From DCFW01 sp963790715 (GTDB lineage Bacteria; Bacteroidota; Bacteroidia; Bacteroidales; Bacteroidaceae), in assembly GCA_963790715.1 (NCBI GenBank), contig CAWBPN010000018.1:1384476-1448475 (forward strand): a DNA stretch of 64,000 nt. The letters are read 5' to 3'. The notes beneath the pieces are model-generated. The model saw nothing but the letters and a program-made list of their open reading frames with translations. It was not told the origin of the DNA and did not search any database. Position 1 is the first letter of the stretch. Each line of letters starts with the position of its first letter. Positions 1 through 8,269 of this stretch are shown piece by piece. Position numbers and translations under genes: made by a program.

Positions 1-857
1 GCGACCTTCAATAAGAGCCACTCGCTTTATTTTGTCACTATGATAGGATGTAACATTGAACTTGGTACCATATACTCTCACATTCATATCTGAAGTACGA
101 ACATAAAACGGACGTCCTGGATTGTGAGCTACTTCAATATAAATTTCTCCATCTACAAATATTTGCCTTTCTTTACCCCTCATTGAATTCGTGAAACGTA
201 CTTCGGTGCCTGAATTAATCCATAATTTTGTTCCATCAGGTAGAAATAGACATGAACGTTTCCCATAGGGTACCAATAATCGTGTATAAATTGAATGATT
301 ACCAAGTTGAGATTGATAGCTATTCTTACAGCCTTTTACTTTTAAAATATTATTGCTGCTAAGCAAAATATTAGCATCATTTTTATCAACCGAGATTTTC
401 TTCCCATTATATAGAATTACTTCAGTATCTTTTAATTTATTGAAATCTACAGTTGAAGGTGTTGTTGGAATAGATGCAGTAATTTCCTGTTGAGAATAAT
501 ACTTATTATATGATCTGTTTAGCCAGAAAGAGAGCCCTAAAACCAACAAAAGACATGCTGCAGATCCGGCATAAAAACATATCTTCTTTATTATCCTGTT
601 TCTCTTGTATTTGCAATATATATTTGAAAATATTTTTGCCTCTTCTTCATCCGACAAATCAGGTTGATTTATTTTCATCGTATGAAAAATTTTAATTGCC
701 GTTTCTATATTGCGCTTAAGCTTGGGAAACTTTTTTTGTTGCTCGTTCCATAATTCGTTAGAATCTTCATTAGGATCTAATAACCAATAAAGGAATTTCT
801 CATCTTTGAGTAAATCCGCAGCTGAATAATTTTGATAATTTTCTTTTACTTTCATAA
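1..857 (-). CDS. FecR-family anti-sigma factor (C-terminus outside window)
   Basis: I translated this by hand from the minus strand. ATG is at 855-857 and the frame stays open to base 1, giving about 285 residues without a stop. The N-terminus is a cytoplasmic segment (MKVKENYQNYSAADLLKDE). One membrane helix follows near residues 90-112 (CFYAGSAACLLLVLGLSFWL). After it comes a periplasmic FecR domain with the typical stretches VPYGKRSCLFLPDGTKLWIN and VYGTKFNV. FecR proteins hold a cognate ECF sigma factor and receive a signal from the STN domain of a SusC transporter. The sigma gene at 1030-1611 lies upstream on the same strand, 172 nt away. The protein is clearly different from the two near-identical FecRs further right. 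The cognate SusC is probably beyond the left edge. The family call is firm; the ligand is unknown. Confidence 0.9.
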
Positions 858-1029
858 CGTTGCATTTTCACGTTGTTTATAGTAGGACGAAAAAACTAAG
901 AAAATGCCATTACTTTTTCAAAGAAAATTTAGAAAAAGTTTTCATATGTAAGGTAAAAAAGATATATAATGACTTTTAGACATAGCTATTATACTATTAA
1001 CTACATTATTTTTAGCAAGGTATACTTTA

Positions 1030-1611
1030 TCAATTTAATTTAATAAGGAATAAAAATAACATGATGTATGGATTTCCAATTCTTAATTTTTGTATTGCTC
1101 TTGACACCAAATTTCTTGCAGATTTTTCATTTTCCATATTTAAAATCTGAGCAATCTCTTTATATTCCATATCATAAATATAACGCAAGCAGACAGCTTC
1201 GCGCTGACGATCGGTTAGTTGTTCCAACAACGACTTAATTTTTTGACTGATTTTGCGTCTATTCTCTTCTTCAATTAGATCATCCAGTACTGTTAAGTTG
1301 GTCACTGTAAAACTGGTAACAGGAATATCATCATCATCATTAACAGTCATAGCAGTTCTATTCATATCTATTAACCTGTTCTTTAACGAAATAAACAGAA
1401 AACATTTCAAATTATGCACATTTTCCAACAGTGACTTTTTGCATAATATTCTGTAAAATACATCTTGAATGGCGTCTTTAACCTCTTCACTATTCGAAGT
1501 GAGTGCTTTTCCATAAGTATATAGCTCTTTTACATATTTCTTGTATAGCAAGATGTATGCATTCTCATCTCCGTTTAAAAAATTGATTATTATCTGCGAT
1601 TCTTCTTCCAT
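1030..1611 (-). CDS. ECF RNA polymerase sigma factor
   Basis: 193 residues with sigma-70 region 2 near residues 20-90 (AIQDVFYRILCKK, CFLFISLKNRLIDMNR) and region 4 near 125-180 (LTDRQREAVCLRYIYDMEYK, a helix-turn-helix). There is no region 1 or 3, as in FecI-type ECF factors. It should direct transcription of a nutrient-uptake locus once released by the FecR encoded next (1-857). It is only distantly similar to the two other sigma factors in the window, so it is probably a separate regulatory unit facing away from the mannan locus. The hydrophobic tail (YIMLFLFLIKLN) after region 4 is slightly unusual. A TAnnTTTG box on the minus strand (1646-1653) lies 35 nt upstream. Confidence 0.88.
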   Translation of the reverse strand: MEEESQIIINFLNGDENAYILLYKKYVKELYTYGKALTSNSEEVKDAIQDVFYRILCKKSLLENVHNLKCFLFISLKNRLIDMNRTAMTVNDDDDIPVTSFTVTNLTVLDDLIEEENRRKISQKIKSLLEQLTDRQREAVCLRYIYDMEYKEIAQILNMENEKSARNLVSRAIQKLRIGNPYIMLFLFLIKLN

Positions 1612-1645
1612 ATTTGTTATTTTTGGAAAGTCTATTTTACGGCAG

Positions 1646-1653
1646 CAAAATTA
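1646..1653 (-). promoter_or_regulatory. Probable -7 box (TAATTTTG) of the left sigma gene
   Basis: The minus strand reads TAATTTTG, matching the Bacteroidota vegetative -7 consensus TAnnTTTG, 35 nt upstream of the ATG at 1611. I see no clear TTTG -33 box about 20 nt further up, so the call rests on one box. Confidence 0.4.
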
Positions 1654-1952
1654 ATCATTTTTATAATTCATAGAAATAGATTGAATATATTTTAATTTTT
1701 CTGCAAGGCATTCTCTTTTACGACAATTATCTATATTCTTGAGTGTAATAGCTTAAATATCGGAATAATATAGTAATTTTGTAATGTTTGATGAGTTATT
1801 CATCAAATGCGTTATATGAATTAATACAAGAGCGTTATAGATTATTATCTAGTCATGAGATCTCGACAATTTCTGTTCACAAGGATGATAGCAATGACGC
1901 TCATGCTCTTTAGCTATATACTTATCATTAGTGATGATCTATATAACCTAAT

Positions 1953-2036
1953 GGCGTGGGCTATTGTTATATTATTTGTGGAGGGCAGTCGAGAGCCTCA
2001 TGACCGTAATATTCAATAGTTCCCACGCTCTTTTTA
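1953..2036 (+). ncRNA. Candidate structured small RNA or leader ending in a T-rich tract
   Basis: The 677 nt between the divergent sigma genes has no convincing gene. It does hold a long imperfect hairpin. GCGTGGG (1954-1960) pairs with CCCACGC (2022-2028), CTATTG with CAATAG, and an AT-rich segment with TAATATT. A small inner stem (GAGG/CCTC) sits near the apex. Directly after the stem the + strand reads CTCTTTTTATTG, like an intrinsic terminator. AACCT just upstream (about 1945-1949) can pair with AGGTT near 2059-2063, which would enclose a wider structure with an open bubble. That layout resembles 6S-like RNAs, but I cannot identify a known family. A 70-codon frame over the region has no family features. 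The minus strand has no T-tract, so the + strand is preferred. Confidence 0.4.
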
Positions 2037-2199
2037 TTGTATTGCTTTCCGTAGGGAGCAGGTTAGCACAAACATTTATATTATGGAAAAGATTATTATT
2101 CCTTAGTTTTCGATTTATATATTTTTGGGCAAGTGCCAATAGAAACTATGTACAGAATCATAGTAATGAAAGTTAATTAAATCACTTTTGATATATTTT

Positions 2200-2230
2200 T
2201 TTGTTTTAGTGATTTTTATCTATATCTTTG
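2200..2230 (+). promoter_or_regulatory. Vegetative promoter of the sigma gene at 2289
   Basis: TTTG at 2200-2203 and TATCTTTG at 2223-2230 are separated by 19 nt. This is a near-ideal Bacteroidota housekeeping promoter. Transcription would start near 2237, about 50 nt before the sigma ATG. It is not of the GGTAYAATT / TTGTC type found before the structural genes, so the regulator itself appears to be made constitutively. Confidence 0.7.
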
Positions 2231-2288
2231 CATAATTGCAATTGAAAAGAAATTAGAAATAACGTTTTTAGTATTAAAGAAAGACACG

Positions 2289-2834
2289 ATGATGGATTCT
2301 ACAGAGAGGGAATTAATCAAACAATTAAAAGATGGATCAATAAAAGCTTTTGATAATATATATGATATGTATGCCAAAAGATTATATGCTTTTTCTTTAC
2401 AATACACTAAGGTGAAAGAAGATGCTGAAGAAATTGTACAAGATGTTTTTGTTCAATTGTGGAATAGTCGCGACGCAATAAGGCAGGAAGAAACATTAAA
2501 GTCTTTACTTTTTATAATGGCAAAACATCATTTAATTAATGCTTTTCGCGCTCGCGTCAATTCTCCGGTTTATGAAGACTATGTGGAATATCAAGATAAA
2601 TTGATAAATGAGGATTCACATTATCGTATAGAATATGAAGAATTCATGGGTCAGATAAAAAAAACTTTATGTAAATTACCGGCTACGCAGCAAAATGTGA
2701 TAAGACTTTCGAAATTTGAACAGATGAATAATTCTGAAATCGCAAAAGAACTCTCGTTAAGTGAACAAACGGTTAGGAATCAATTGTCTATAGGATTGAA
2801 GGTATTACGCGAAAATTTTAAAGACATTCCATAG
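2289..2834 (+). CDS. ECF RNA polymerase sigma factor (pair 1)
   Basis: 181 residues. Region 2 is near residues 20-90 (DAEEIVQDVFVQLWNSRDAI) and region 4 near 125-175 (LPATQQNVIRLSKFEQMNNS, then a helix-turn-helix with EIAKELSLSEQTVRNQLS). This is the Bacteroidales FecI-like type that partners with FecR. Two ATG codons are adjacent at 2289 and 2292; either may start translation. The FecR gene follows after 57 nt. A close paralogue at 24503 shares most of region 4. Its probable targets are the two-box elements described at 3946, 9951, 11678, 12937, 29735 and 35892, an inference from position and from the GTC core typical of ECF -10 boxes. Confidence 0.92.
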   Translation: MMDSTERELIKQLKDGSIKAFDNIYDMYAKRLYAFSLQYTKVKEDAEEIVQDVFVQLWNSRDAIRQEETLKSLLFIMAKHHLINAFRARVNSPVYEDYVEYQDKLINEDSHYRIEYEEFMGQIKKTLCKLPATQQNVIRLSKFEQMNNSEIAKELSLSEQTVRNQLSIGLKVLRENFKDIP

Positions 2835-2891
2835 CATTTAGTTGTTATCTTTAAGTAATAATGGGTATTAGATAGTTATGGAAAATAAAAT

Positions 2892-3866
2892 ATGTCAATG
2901 ATGAAGGTACTTGAAAAGAAATATAGAGAAGATATCTTAACCACCAAAGATTTGTCGGAGTTAAGAAATAAGATAAATTCGATGGAAGACACCGAATTGG
3001 AGAAGGTAATGTTTGACAGCTGGATGAATGACGAAACATATACAGTGTCAGTTGAAGATAAAGATTTGAATCGAATTAAAGATCGAGTTCATAAAAGTAT
3101 CAGTTCCCCTACAAAAGGTAGGAATATTTTCTTTAGATATCTCCAAGTAGCAGCAGCAGTCTTACTAATTGCATTTATCGGTACGACATATTATTTATAT
3201 AAAGAGAATAAAATGTTGACATCACAAAATATGTTAGTGACTACCGGTAAAGGAGAACATGCAAATATAACGTTGCCGGACGGAACGCAAGTGTCATTGA
3301 ACAGTGAATCAAAAATAACATATATACCAAAGTTGTTTAGTAGTTTTACAAGAACAATCCGTTTTGACGGCGACGGTTATTTCCAGGTCTCTAAAAATAA
3401 GTCCAGGCCTTTTATAATAGAATCCAAAGGTTTGTGTGTGAAAGTATTAGGAACGAAGTTCAACTTGCATGCGAGAGAAAATGATTCAAGGGCTGAACTG
3501 TGGTTAAAGGAAGGCAAGGTCACATTCTCGTCGTTGCTAAGTGGTGAAACCGTGGAGTTGAAGCCTAACGAAAAAGTTGTAATGGATAGGCAGAGCGGCA
3601 GGCTTAGTGTAACAAAAGAGAATACGTCAGAGACGTCATATAATTGTAAAGAGATGAAGTTTAACAAAGAGCCACTTTCGTATGTTTTACAAATAATCGG
3701 TAATAGTTATAATGTGAAGTTTGCTGTAGATAGTAGGATAAACCTTAATGATATGTTTACAGGCACATTACCGACAACTAATTTGCAAGAAGTATTGGAC
3801 GCTTTGGAATGTTCGTACCATATAAAAGCAATAAATAATGGTGGCAAAATCTATTTAAGACATTAA
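2892..3866 (+). CDS. FecR-family anti-sigma factor (copy 1)
   Basis: 324 residues from the first ATG; 2898 and 2901 are also possible. The near-identical second copy (25127-26104) matches only from about 2899 onward, which favours MKVLEKKYREDI as the true N-terminus. A cytoplasmic anti-sigma part (about 1-85) is followed by one membrane helix (FRYLQVAAAVLLIAFIGTTY, about 83-105). Next is a periplasmic FecR domain (GKGEHANITLPDGTQVSLNS, VKVLGTKFNL) and a C-terminal STN-interacting region (DSRINLNDMFTGTL). It should keep the upstream sigma factor inactive until a SusC with an STN domain signals. The adjacent SusC (5146) has no STN domain, so the signal probably comes from 26207 or 35969. A terminator follows at 3893. 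Confidence 0.93.
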   Translation: MSMMKVLEKKYREDILTTKDLSELRNKINSMEDTELEKVMFDSWMNDETYTVSVEDKDLNRIKDRVHKSISSPTKGRNIFFRYLQVAAAVLLIAFIGTTYYLYKENKMLTSQNMLVTTGKGEHANITLPDGTQVSLNSESKITYIPKLFSSFTRTIRFDGDGYFQVSKNKSRPFIIESKGLCVKVLGTKFNLHARENDSRAELWLKEGKVTFSSLLSGETVELKPNEKVVMDRQSGRLSVTKENTSETSYNCKEMKFNKEPLSYVLQIIGNSYNVKFAVDSRINLNDMFTGTLPTTNLQEVLDALECSYHIKAINNGGKIYLRH

Positions 3867-3892
3867 TAGAATTAAAAGCCTTCTTTATATAC

Positions 3893-3934
3893 AAGGTTAT
3901 ACTTTTTATCATGAAAAGGTATGACCTTTTTTTA
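3893..3934 (+). terminator. Terminator after FecR copy 1
   Basis: AAGGTTATAC (3893-3902) pairs with GTATGACCTT (3919-3928), allowing one G-T wobble, followed by a run of seven T. It ends the sigma/FecR unit. A near-copy lies at 9896-9938 after the FecR shard, showing that this stretch was duplicated together with the esterase gene. Confidence 0.8.
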
Positions 3935-3945
3935 TAATATATTTT

Positions 3946-3970
3946 GGTATAATTCCGGATTTGTCTTGTC
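3946..3970 (+). promoter_or_regulatory. Two-box element, site 1 (probable ECF promoter)
   Basis: GGTATAATT, 11 nt, TTGTC, followed by TTTAT and preceded by TTTT. It lies 43 nt before the esterase ATG at 4014. GGTAYAA as a -35 and GTC as a -10, 15 nt apart, is the layout of ECF-sigma promoters. It is one of seven such sites. Confidence 0.65.
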
Positions 3971-4013
3971 TTTATATTCGAATTAATTTAAGAAGTTATA
4001 TAAAAAATAAGTT

Positions 4014-4664
4014 ATGATGAAAAGGATTATATTCATATTTACATTGCTTTTTACCATTTGTGGTAGTAGTGTTTATGCTCAGCGAATACGTGTAGCTTGT
4101 GTCGGTAATAGTATTACATACGGTTATGGCATTCAAGACCGTGAGCATAAATGTTATCCGGTGGATTTAGGCAATTTATTAGGAAATGGGTATGAAGTTG
4201 AAAATTTCGGTAATTCAGGTACTACATTACTAATGAAAGGTAATTCTCCTTATATGAAGCAGCAGACATTTAAGGATGTTTTGGATTTTAACCCGGACAT
4301 TGTAGTAATAAAATTAGGTACAAATGATTCAAAACCACAGAACTGGATATATAAAGAAGACTTTGAAAAGGATATGGTAACTTTAGTAGACAGATTTAAG
4401 TCGCTTCCAGCAAAACCGCGTATTATCTTATGTACTCCTATTGCCGTATATGATTCAAAATGGGGAATCAATGACAGTATAGTACATTATGGTGTGATGC
4501 CGTATGTAAAAGCTGTAGCTAAAAAGGAAAAAGTAGAATATCTCAGCCTTTACCCTCTGCTAAAAGGTAAAAAAGCGGATTATGTAGACGGAGTTCATCC
4601 TAATGCCGCAGGTGCGTTACTAATTGCCGAAAGGGTTTATAGAAAGATTAAATATAGGAAATGA
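4014..4664 (+). CDS. Secreted SGNH/GDSL-family esterase (copy 1)
   Basis: 216 residues with a signal peptide (about 1-22, ending VYA). The SGNH blocks are visible. Block I is VACVGNSITYG with the nucleophile Ser33, block II is FGNSGTTLL, block III is VVIKLGTND with the oxyanion Asn, and block V is DGVHPN with Asp192 and His195. Such enzymes remove acetyl or other acyl esters from glycans, and here the likely role is deacylating the substrate in the periplasm or at the surface. The copy at 10019-10669 is almost identical, including the upstream 130 nt. Site 1 of the two-box promoter stands 43 nt before the start. The exact ester substrate cannot be read from the sequence. Confidence 0.9.
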   Translation: MMKRIIFIFTLLFTICGSSVYAQRIRVACVGNSITYGYGIQDREHKCYPVDLGNLLGNGYEVENFGNSGTTLLMKGNSPYMKQQTFKDVLDFNPDIVVIKLGTNDSKPQNWIYKEDFEKDMVTLVDRFKSLPAKPRIILCTPIAVYDSKWGINDSIVHYGVMPYVKAVAKKEKVEYLSLYPLLKGKKADYVDGVHPNAAGALLIAERVYRKIKYRK

Positions 4665-4700
4665 AGTAAATAGTACAATTGTTAAGTTTATAATTATTAT

Positions 4701-4724
4701 GGTACAATTGAAATTTGTCTTGTT
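4701..4724 (+). promoter_or_regulatory. Two-box element, site 2 (one base short, altered -10)
   Basis: GGTACAATT, 10 nt, TTGTT. Compared with the six other sites it has lost one spacer base, and the invariant final C is T. Its flank (GTTAAGTTTATAATTATT before, GATATGTAAGA after) equals that of site 4 at 11678, so the two derive from one sequence. It now precedes a dead GH92 gene, and SusC at 5146 lies beyond. Confidence 0.55.
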
Positions 4725-4727
4725 TTT

Positions 4728-5095
4728 ATGATATGTAAGATGAAAAATGACATAAATAAAAACGATTCTATTTTTTTATTTTCATGTTCCTGGTTTGTGG
4801 GGGGGATAATTTTTGCACAAACGTCACGGAAGTTGACATCATATGTAGTTCCTTTTATAGGTACGAATATATTTAATAGCAACAGCCTTAGTGGAAATAA
4901 TTTTCTTGGACATTATCTTTTGGCGTTGTTTAACTAAGTCTTGGCAATCGTTATATTATTGTTGGTCCGGAGAGTGATTGCAATTGCCATCTAATACTAT
5001 ACCGGATTTTCTAATACATTTTTTGAATTGTGATTTAGTAAGAGGGATTTTTGTTTTGCACCGTCTTCTACTCACCTTACTGTAAAAGTTCGGAT
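4728..5095 (+). pseudogene. Remnant of a GH92 alpha-mannosidase gene
   Basis: Residues from 4740 to about 4905 parallel the start of the intact GH92 at 12996: a signal peptide ending FAQT, then RKLTSYVVPFIGTN against KKLTSYVDPFIGTN, then NSLSGNNF against NSLGGSNF. The frame then degenerates and stops by 4937. A second match appears at about 5039-5090 (GTAAGAGGG, then TTTTGTTTTGCACCGTC), corresponding to about 13759-13810 in the intact gene. This is therefore a GH92 gene with a large internal deletion and no 3' half, not a short real gene. Its promoter (site 2) survives in altered form and may now serve the SusC/SusD pair starting at 5146. Confidence 0.8.
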
Positions 5096-5145
5096 TTTAG
5101 ATATAAAAATAAGAAAGAATTATTAATCAATTTATTAGACATGAT

Positions 5146-8100
5146 ATGTTAAACAAAAAACATTTATTTTGGATGTTGTTAATGCTTATGTACAGTACAT
5201 TTTCTTTTGCTCAGGAAATCACTGTACATGGTAAGGTTACCGATAAAACCGGCTCTGCATTAGCGGGAGCGAATATTGTTCTTAAAGGAGAAAGAACGGT
5301 TGGTACCGTTGCCGATGTTGACGGCAAGTTCAACATCTCTGCAAAAAGTGGAGATGAATTAACTTTTTCGTACATGGGTTATGTGACGAAAACGCTTACT
5401 GTAAATGGGCAAGACATGGTTGTGGTACTTAACGACGCTGCCAATTCTGTAAAAGAAGTTGTTGTTACGGCTTTGGGAATTAAGAAAAACAAAAACACAC
5501 TAGGTTATGCCACACAAAGTGTTGAGGGTGCAACAATGGAAAAAGCCAAAGAAGGCAATGCAATGAGCCAATTAACAGGTAAGGTTGCCGGTTTGGATAT
5601 ACATAATTCCCCTACATTATTTGACGATCCGGATATTGAACTTCGAGGCAGAAGCGGTGTATTGGTTGTTATAGATGGAATTCCTAACACTTCGGATATT
5701 TGGAAATTAAACGCCGACGACATAGAAAAAGTAGATGTGCTGAAAGGCTCGGTAGCAGCTGCCTTGTTTGGGTCGAAAGGGTTAAGGGGAGCGATTATGA
5801 TTACAACTAAAAAAGGTGAAAAAGGTAAAACGCATGTATCATTCAACAATAGCACAATGTTCCAATCAAGTTTTCTTAGAGTGCCTAAAGTTCAAACACA
5901 ATATGGCGATGGTTACAACGGCCAATATGCTTATGTTGACGGCTCCGGCAGGGGTTCCGAAGGAGGTGGCTGGATTTGGGGACCGAAATTGGATCAGAAA
6001 GATTCTTCGACGCCAAGCGGATATTGGGAAACAGCTCAATACAATAGTCCCGTAAATCCAACAACCGGCAAATTAATACCGTTACCTTGGATTTCAAGAG
6101 GAAAAAACAATGTCAAGAACTTTTTCAGGACAGGTGTTTTACAATCAAACAATATTTCTGTAGATTGGGGTGGGAAAATCGGAAATTATAGAGTTTCGCT
6201 CTCAAATATATACCAATACGGTGTTGTCCCGAACACAGATTTGAATAATACCTCTTTTATGATAGGTGGGACTATGAACCCGGTAAAAGGATTGAACATT
6301 TCAGGGACATTGACGTATAACAAACAATACACAAAAAACTTTCCTGAAATGGGTTACGGCCCTTCAAATTATTTATATGATTTAGTTCTTTGGACTGGAA
6401 CCGATGTGGATGTAAGAGATTTAAAAAATTACTGGGTGCCCGGGAAAAAAGGAATCCAACAAAGAAATTATAATATAAGCTGGTATAACAACCCATATTT
6501 TGTTGCCTATGAATATATGAAAAGCTATGATAAAAACAACACTTTCGGTAATGTAAGCGTATCTTATGAGTTCTTGCCGGGTTTAACAGGCAAGGTTGTT
6601 TCTGGTATAAATAACTCGTCTCTTTTCAGAGATTATAAAATACCGAAAAGCTTTATGGGGTACAGTTCAAAATCAGAGGGAGACTACAGTTTGGGAATCT
6701 CAAGTTATTTTGATATAAACACAACTGCAAGTTTGGTTTATGAAAAGATATTTTCACCGAATTTCAGATTAAAGGCTGAAGGTGGTTATATAAATTACTA
6801 TTCAAATCAAAGATATAGCAAATCCTCAACAGATGGATTAACTATCCCTGGATTTTACAGTTTATCAAACAGTATAAATAACGTCACCTCAAGTTCTACA
6901 TTGACAAAATGGGGCACTAATAGCTTCTACGGATATTTGGATTTAGATATTTTTAAAGCAGGCCACTTGTCTGTAACTGGAAGAAACGACAAGACATCGA
7001 CATTGCCGATCAAGAGCAATTCATATTTCTATCCGTCGGTAACCGGAAGTTTGGTAATATCCGACATGGTCAAACTACCTGAATGGCTTACTTATGCTAA
7101 AGTTCGCGGTGGTTATATGGAAGGGCGCAGCGGTTCAGGACCTAATGGAGTATACTCATTCATTACAGCCTACGAAGCAGGGACAAAATGGGGCGACGCA
7201 GCTTCTGTTTATTACCCAAGTGCATTTATAGGTTCAAGCATTAAAAGCCAGTTGGAACAAAGCTGGGAAGTGGGTAGTGAACTTAGATTCTTGAATAACA
7301 GAATATATCTTGACGCAACATATTACAACACATTGATCAGCGATGCTTTGAAAAACGTAAGTTTATCGGGAACAACAGGTTATAATTCAGCCGTTGAAAA
7401 TTACCAAGGTAAAACAGGAATAAAAGGATGGGAAATAAGCATTAATGGCGATCCTGTAAGAACAGATTGTTTTAAGTGGAATACTCTCTTAAATATGTCA
7501 CACTACAGGAACTACCAAGTTAAATTGGCACCAGGCGAAGATTATGGAATCGATTTGGCTAAAAAGGGACAAAGGATAGACGGTATATATGCTTGGGATA
7601 TACAAAAAAATGCACAAGGACAGATTATTACAGGAAAGGATGGTATGCCTCGTTGGAATCCTTATGAGACAAAAATAGGATATAGCGACCCTGATTTAAT
7701 ATATGGATTGACCAATACACTGAATTATAAAAATTGGACTTTATCTTTCTCCTTTGACGGAAGTTTGGGCGGTTTATTAAGCTCTTCCACTATAGAAAGA
7801 ATGCTATGGGGAGGAACTTCACCTGAGACAGTCAACAAATATAGAGACGATGCCAATGAAGGTAAGTCTACTTATGTAGTTCCGAATAGTGTGATAGTTA
7901 CCGGAGGGTCTGCCACTTTTGACCCGAACACAGGTGTAATTACAAGTGACAGCCGTACATACGGTAAGAACAATACCGCTGTGAATTACAGTGCATATAT
8001 GCAAACTTATAATAGAAACCTTTATGCATGGCATTATTTCAAAAGAGATTTCATAAAGTTACGTGAACTTATGCTGACATATAACTTTGATAAGAAAATG

Positions 8101-8259
8101 TTGAATAAACTACCGTTTTCAGGAGTAAACGTATCACTGATAGGGCGTAATCTGTGGCTTTTATCAAAAATTAAAGATATTGACCCTGAGGTAGGTGACG
8201 GTAATTTACAAACTCCGGCAATGAGAAGTTATGGCTTTAATATTAACATTCAATTTTAA
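5146..8259 (+). CDS. SusC/RagA-type TonB-dependent outer-membrane transporter (no STN domain)
   Basis: 1037 residues. The signal peptide ends FSFAQ (about 22). A CarboxypepD_reg-like domain (about 25-100: ITVHGKVTDKTGSALAGANI, FSYMGYVTKTL) leads to a TonB-box-like stretch (KEVVVTALGI). A plug domain (about 115-225: VLVVIDGIPNT, DDIEKVDVLKGSVAAALFGS) is followed by a long beta-barrel ending in a C-terminal Phe (NINIQF). It imports oligosaccharides across the outer membrane with ExbB/ExbD/TonB energy. The partner SusD starts 10 nt later at 8270. It lacks the N-terminal STN signalling domain, so it is not expected to act on FecR. No intact two-box promoter stands directly before it; the nearest is the weakened site 2 ahead of the GH92 remnant. 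Its sequence is unlike the other SusC proteins here. Confidence 0.95.
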   Translation: MLNKKHLFWMLLMLMYSTFSFAQEITVHGKVTDKTGSALAGANIVLKGERTVGTVADVDGKFNISAKSGDELTFSYMGYVTKTLTVNGQDMVVVLNDAANSVKEVVVTALGIKKNKNTLGYATQSVEGATMEKAKEGNAMSQLTGKVAGLDIHNSPTLFDDPDIELRGRSGVLVVIDGIPNTSDIWKLNADDIEKVDVLKGSVAAALFGSKGLRGAIMITTKKGEKGKTHVSFNNSTMFQSSFLRVPKVQTQYGDGYNGQYAYVDGSGRGSEGGGWIWGPKLDQKDSSTPSGYWETAQYNSPVNPTTGKLIPLPWISRGKNNVKNFFRTGVLQSNNISVDWGGKIGNYRVSLSNIYQYGVVPNTDLNNTSFMIGGTMNPVKGLNISGTLTYNKQYTKNFPEMGYGPSNYLYDLVLWTGTDVDVRDLKNYWVPGKKGIQQRNYNISWYNNPYFVAYEYMKSYDKNNTFGNVSVSYEFLPGLTGKVVSGINNSSLFRDYKIPKSFMGYSSKSEGDYSLGISSYFDINTTASLVYEKIFSPNFRLKAEGGYINYYSNQRYSKSSTDGLTIPGFYSLSNSINNVTSSSTLTKWGTNSFYGYLDLDIFKAGHLSVTGRNDKTSTLPIKSNSYFYPSVTGSLVISDMVKLPEWLTYAKVRGGYMEGRSGSGPNGVYSFITAYEAGTKWGDAASVYYPSAFIGSSIKSQLEQSWEVGSELRFLNNRIYLDATYYNTLISDALKNVSLSGTTGYNSAVENYQGKTGIKGWEISINGDPVRTDCFKWNTLLNMSHYRNYQVKLAPGEDYGIDLAKKGQRIDGIYAWDIQKNAQGQIITGKDGMPRWNPYETKIGYSDPDLIYGLTNTLNYKNWTLSFSFDGSLGGLLSSSTIERMLWGGTSPETVNKYRDDANEGKSTYVVPNSVIVTGGSATFDPNTGVITSDSRTYGKNNTAVNYSAYMQTYNRNLYAWHYFKRDFIKLRELMLTYNFDKKMLNKLPFSGVNVSLIGRNLWLLSKIKDIDPEVGDGNLQTPAMRSYGFNINIQF

Positions 8260-8269
8260 TTAAATAGAA

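Noticed and set aside
1964..2176. 70-codon + strand frame between the sigma genes
   Set aside because: No recognisable domain, and it lies across a long inverted repeat that better explains the sequence.
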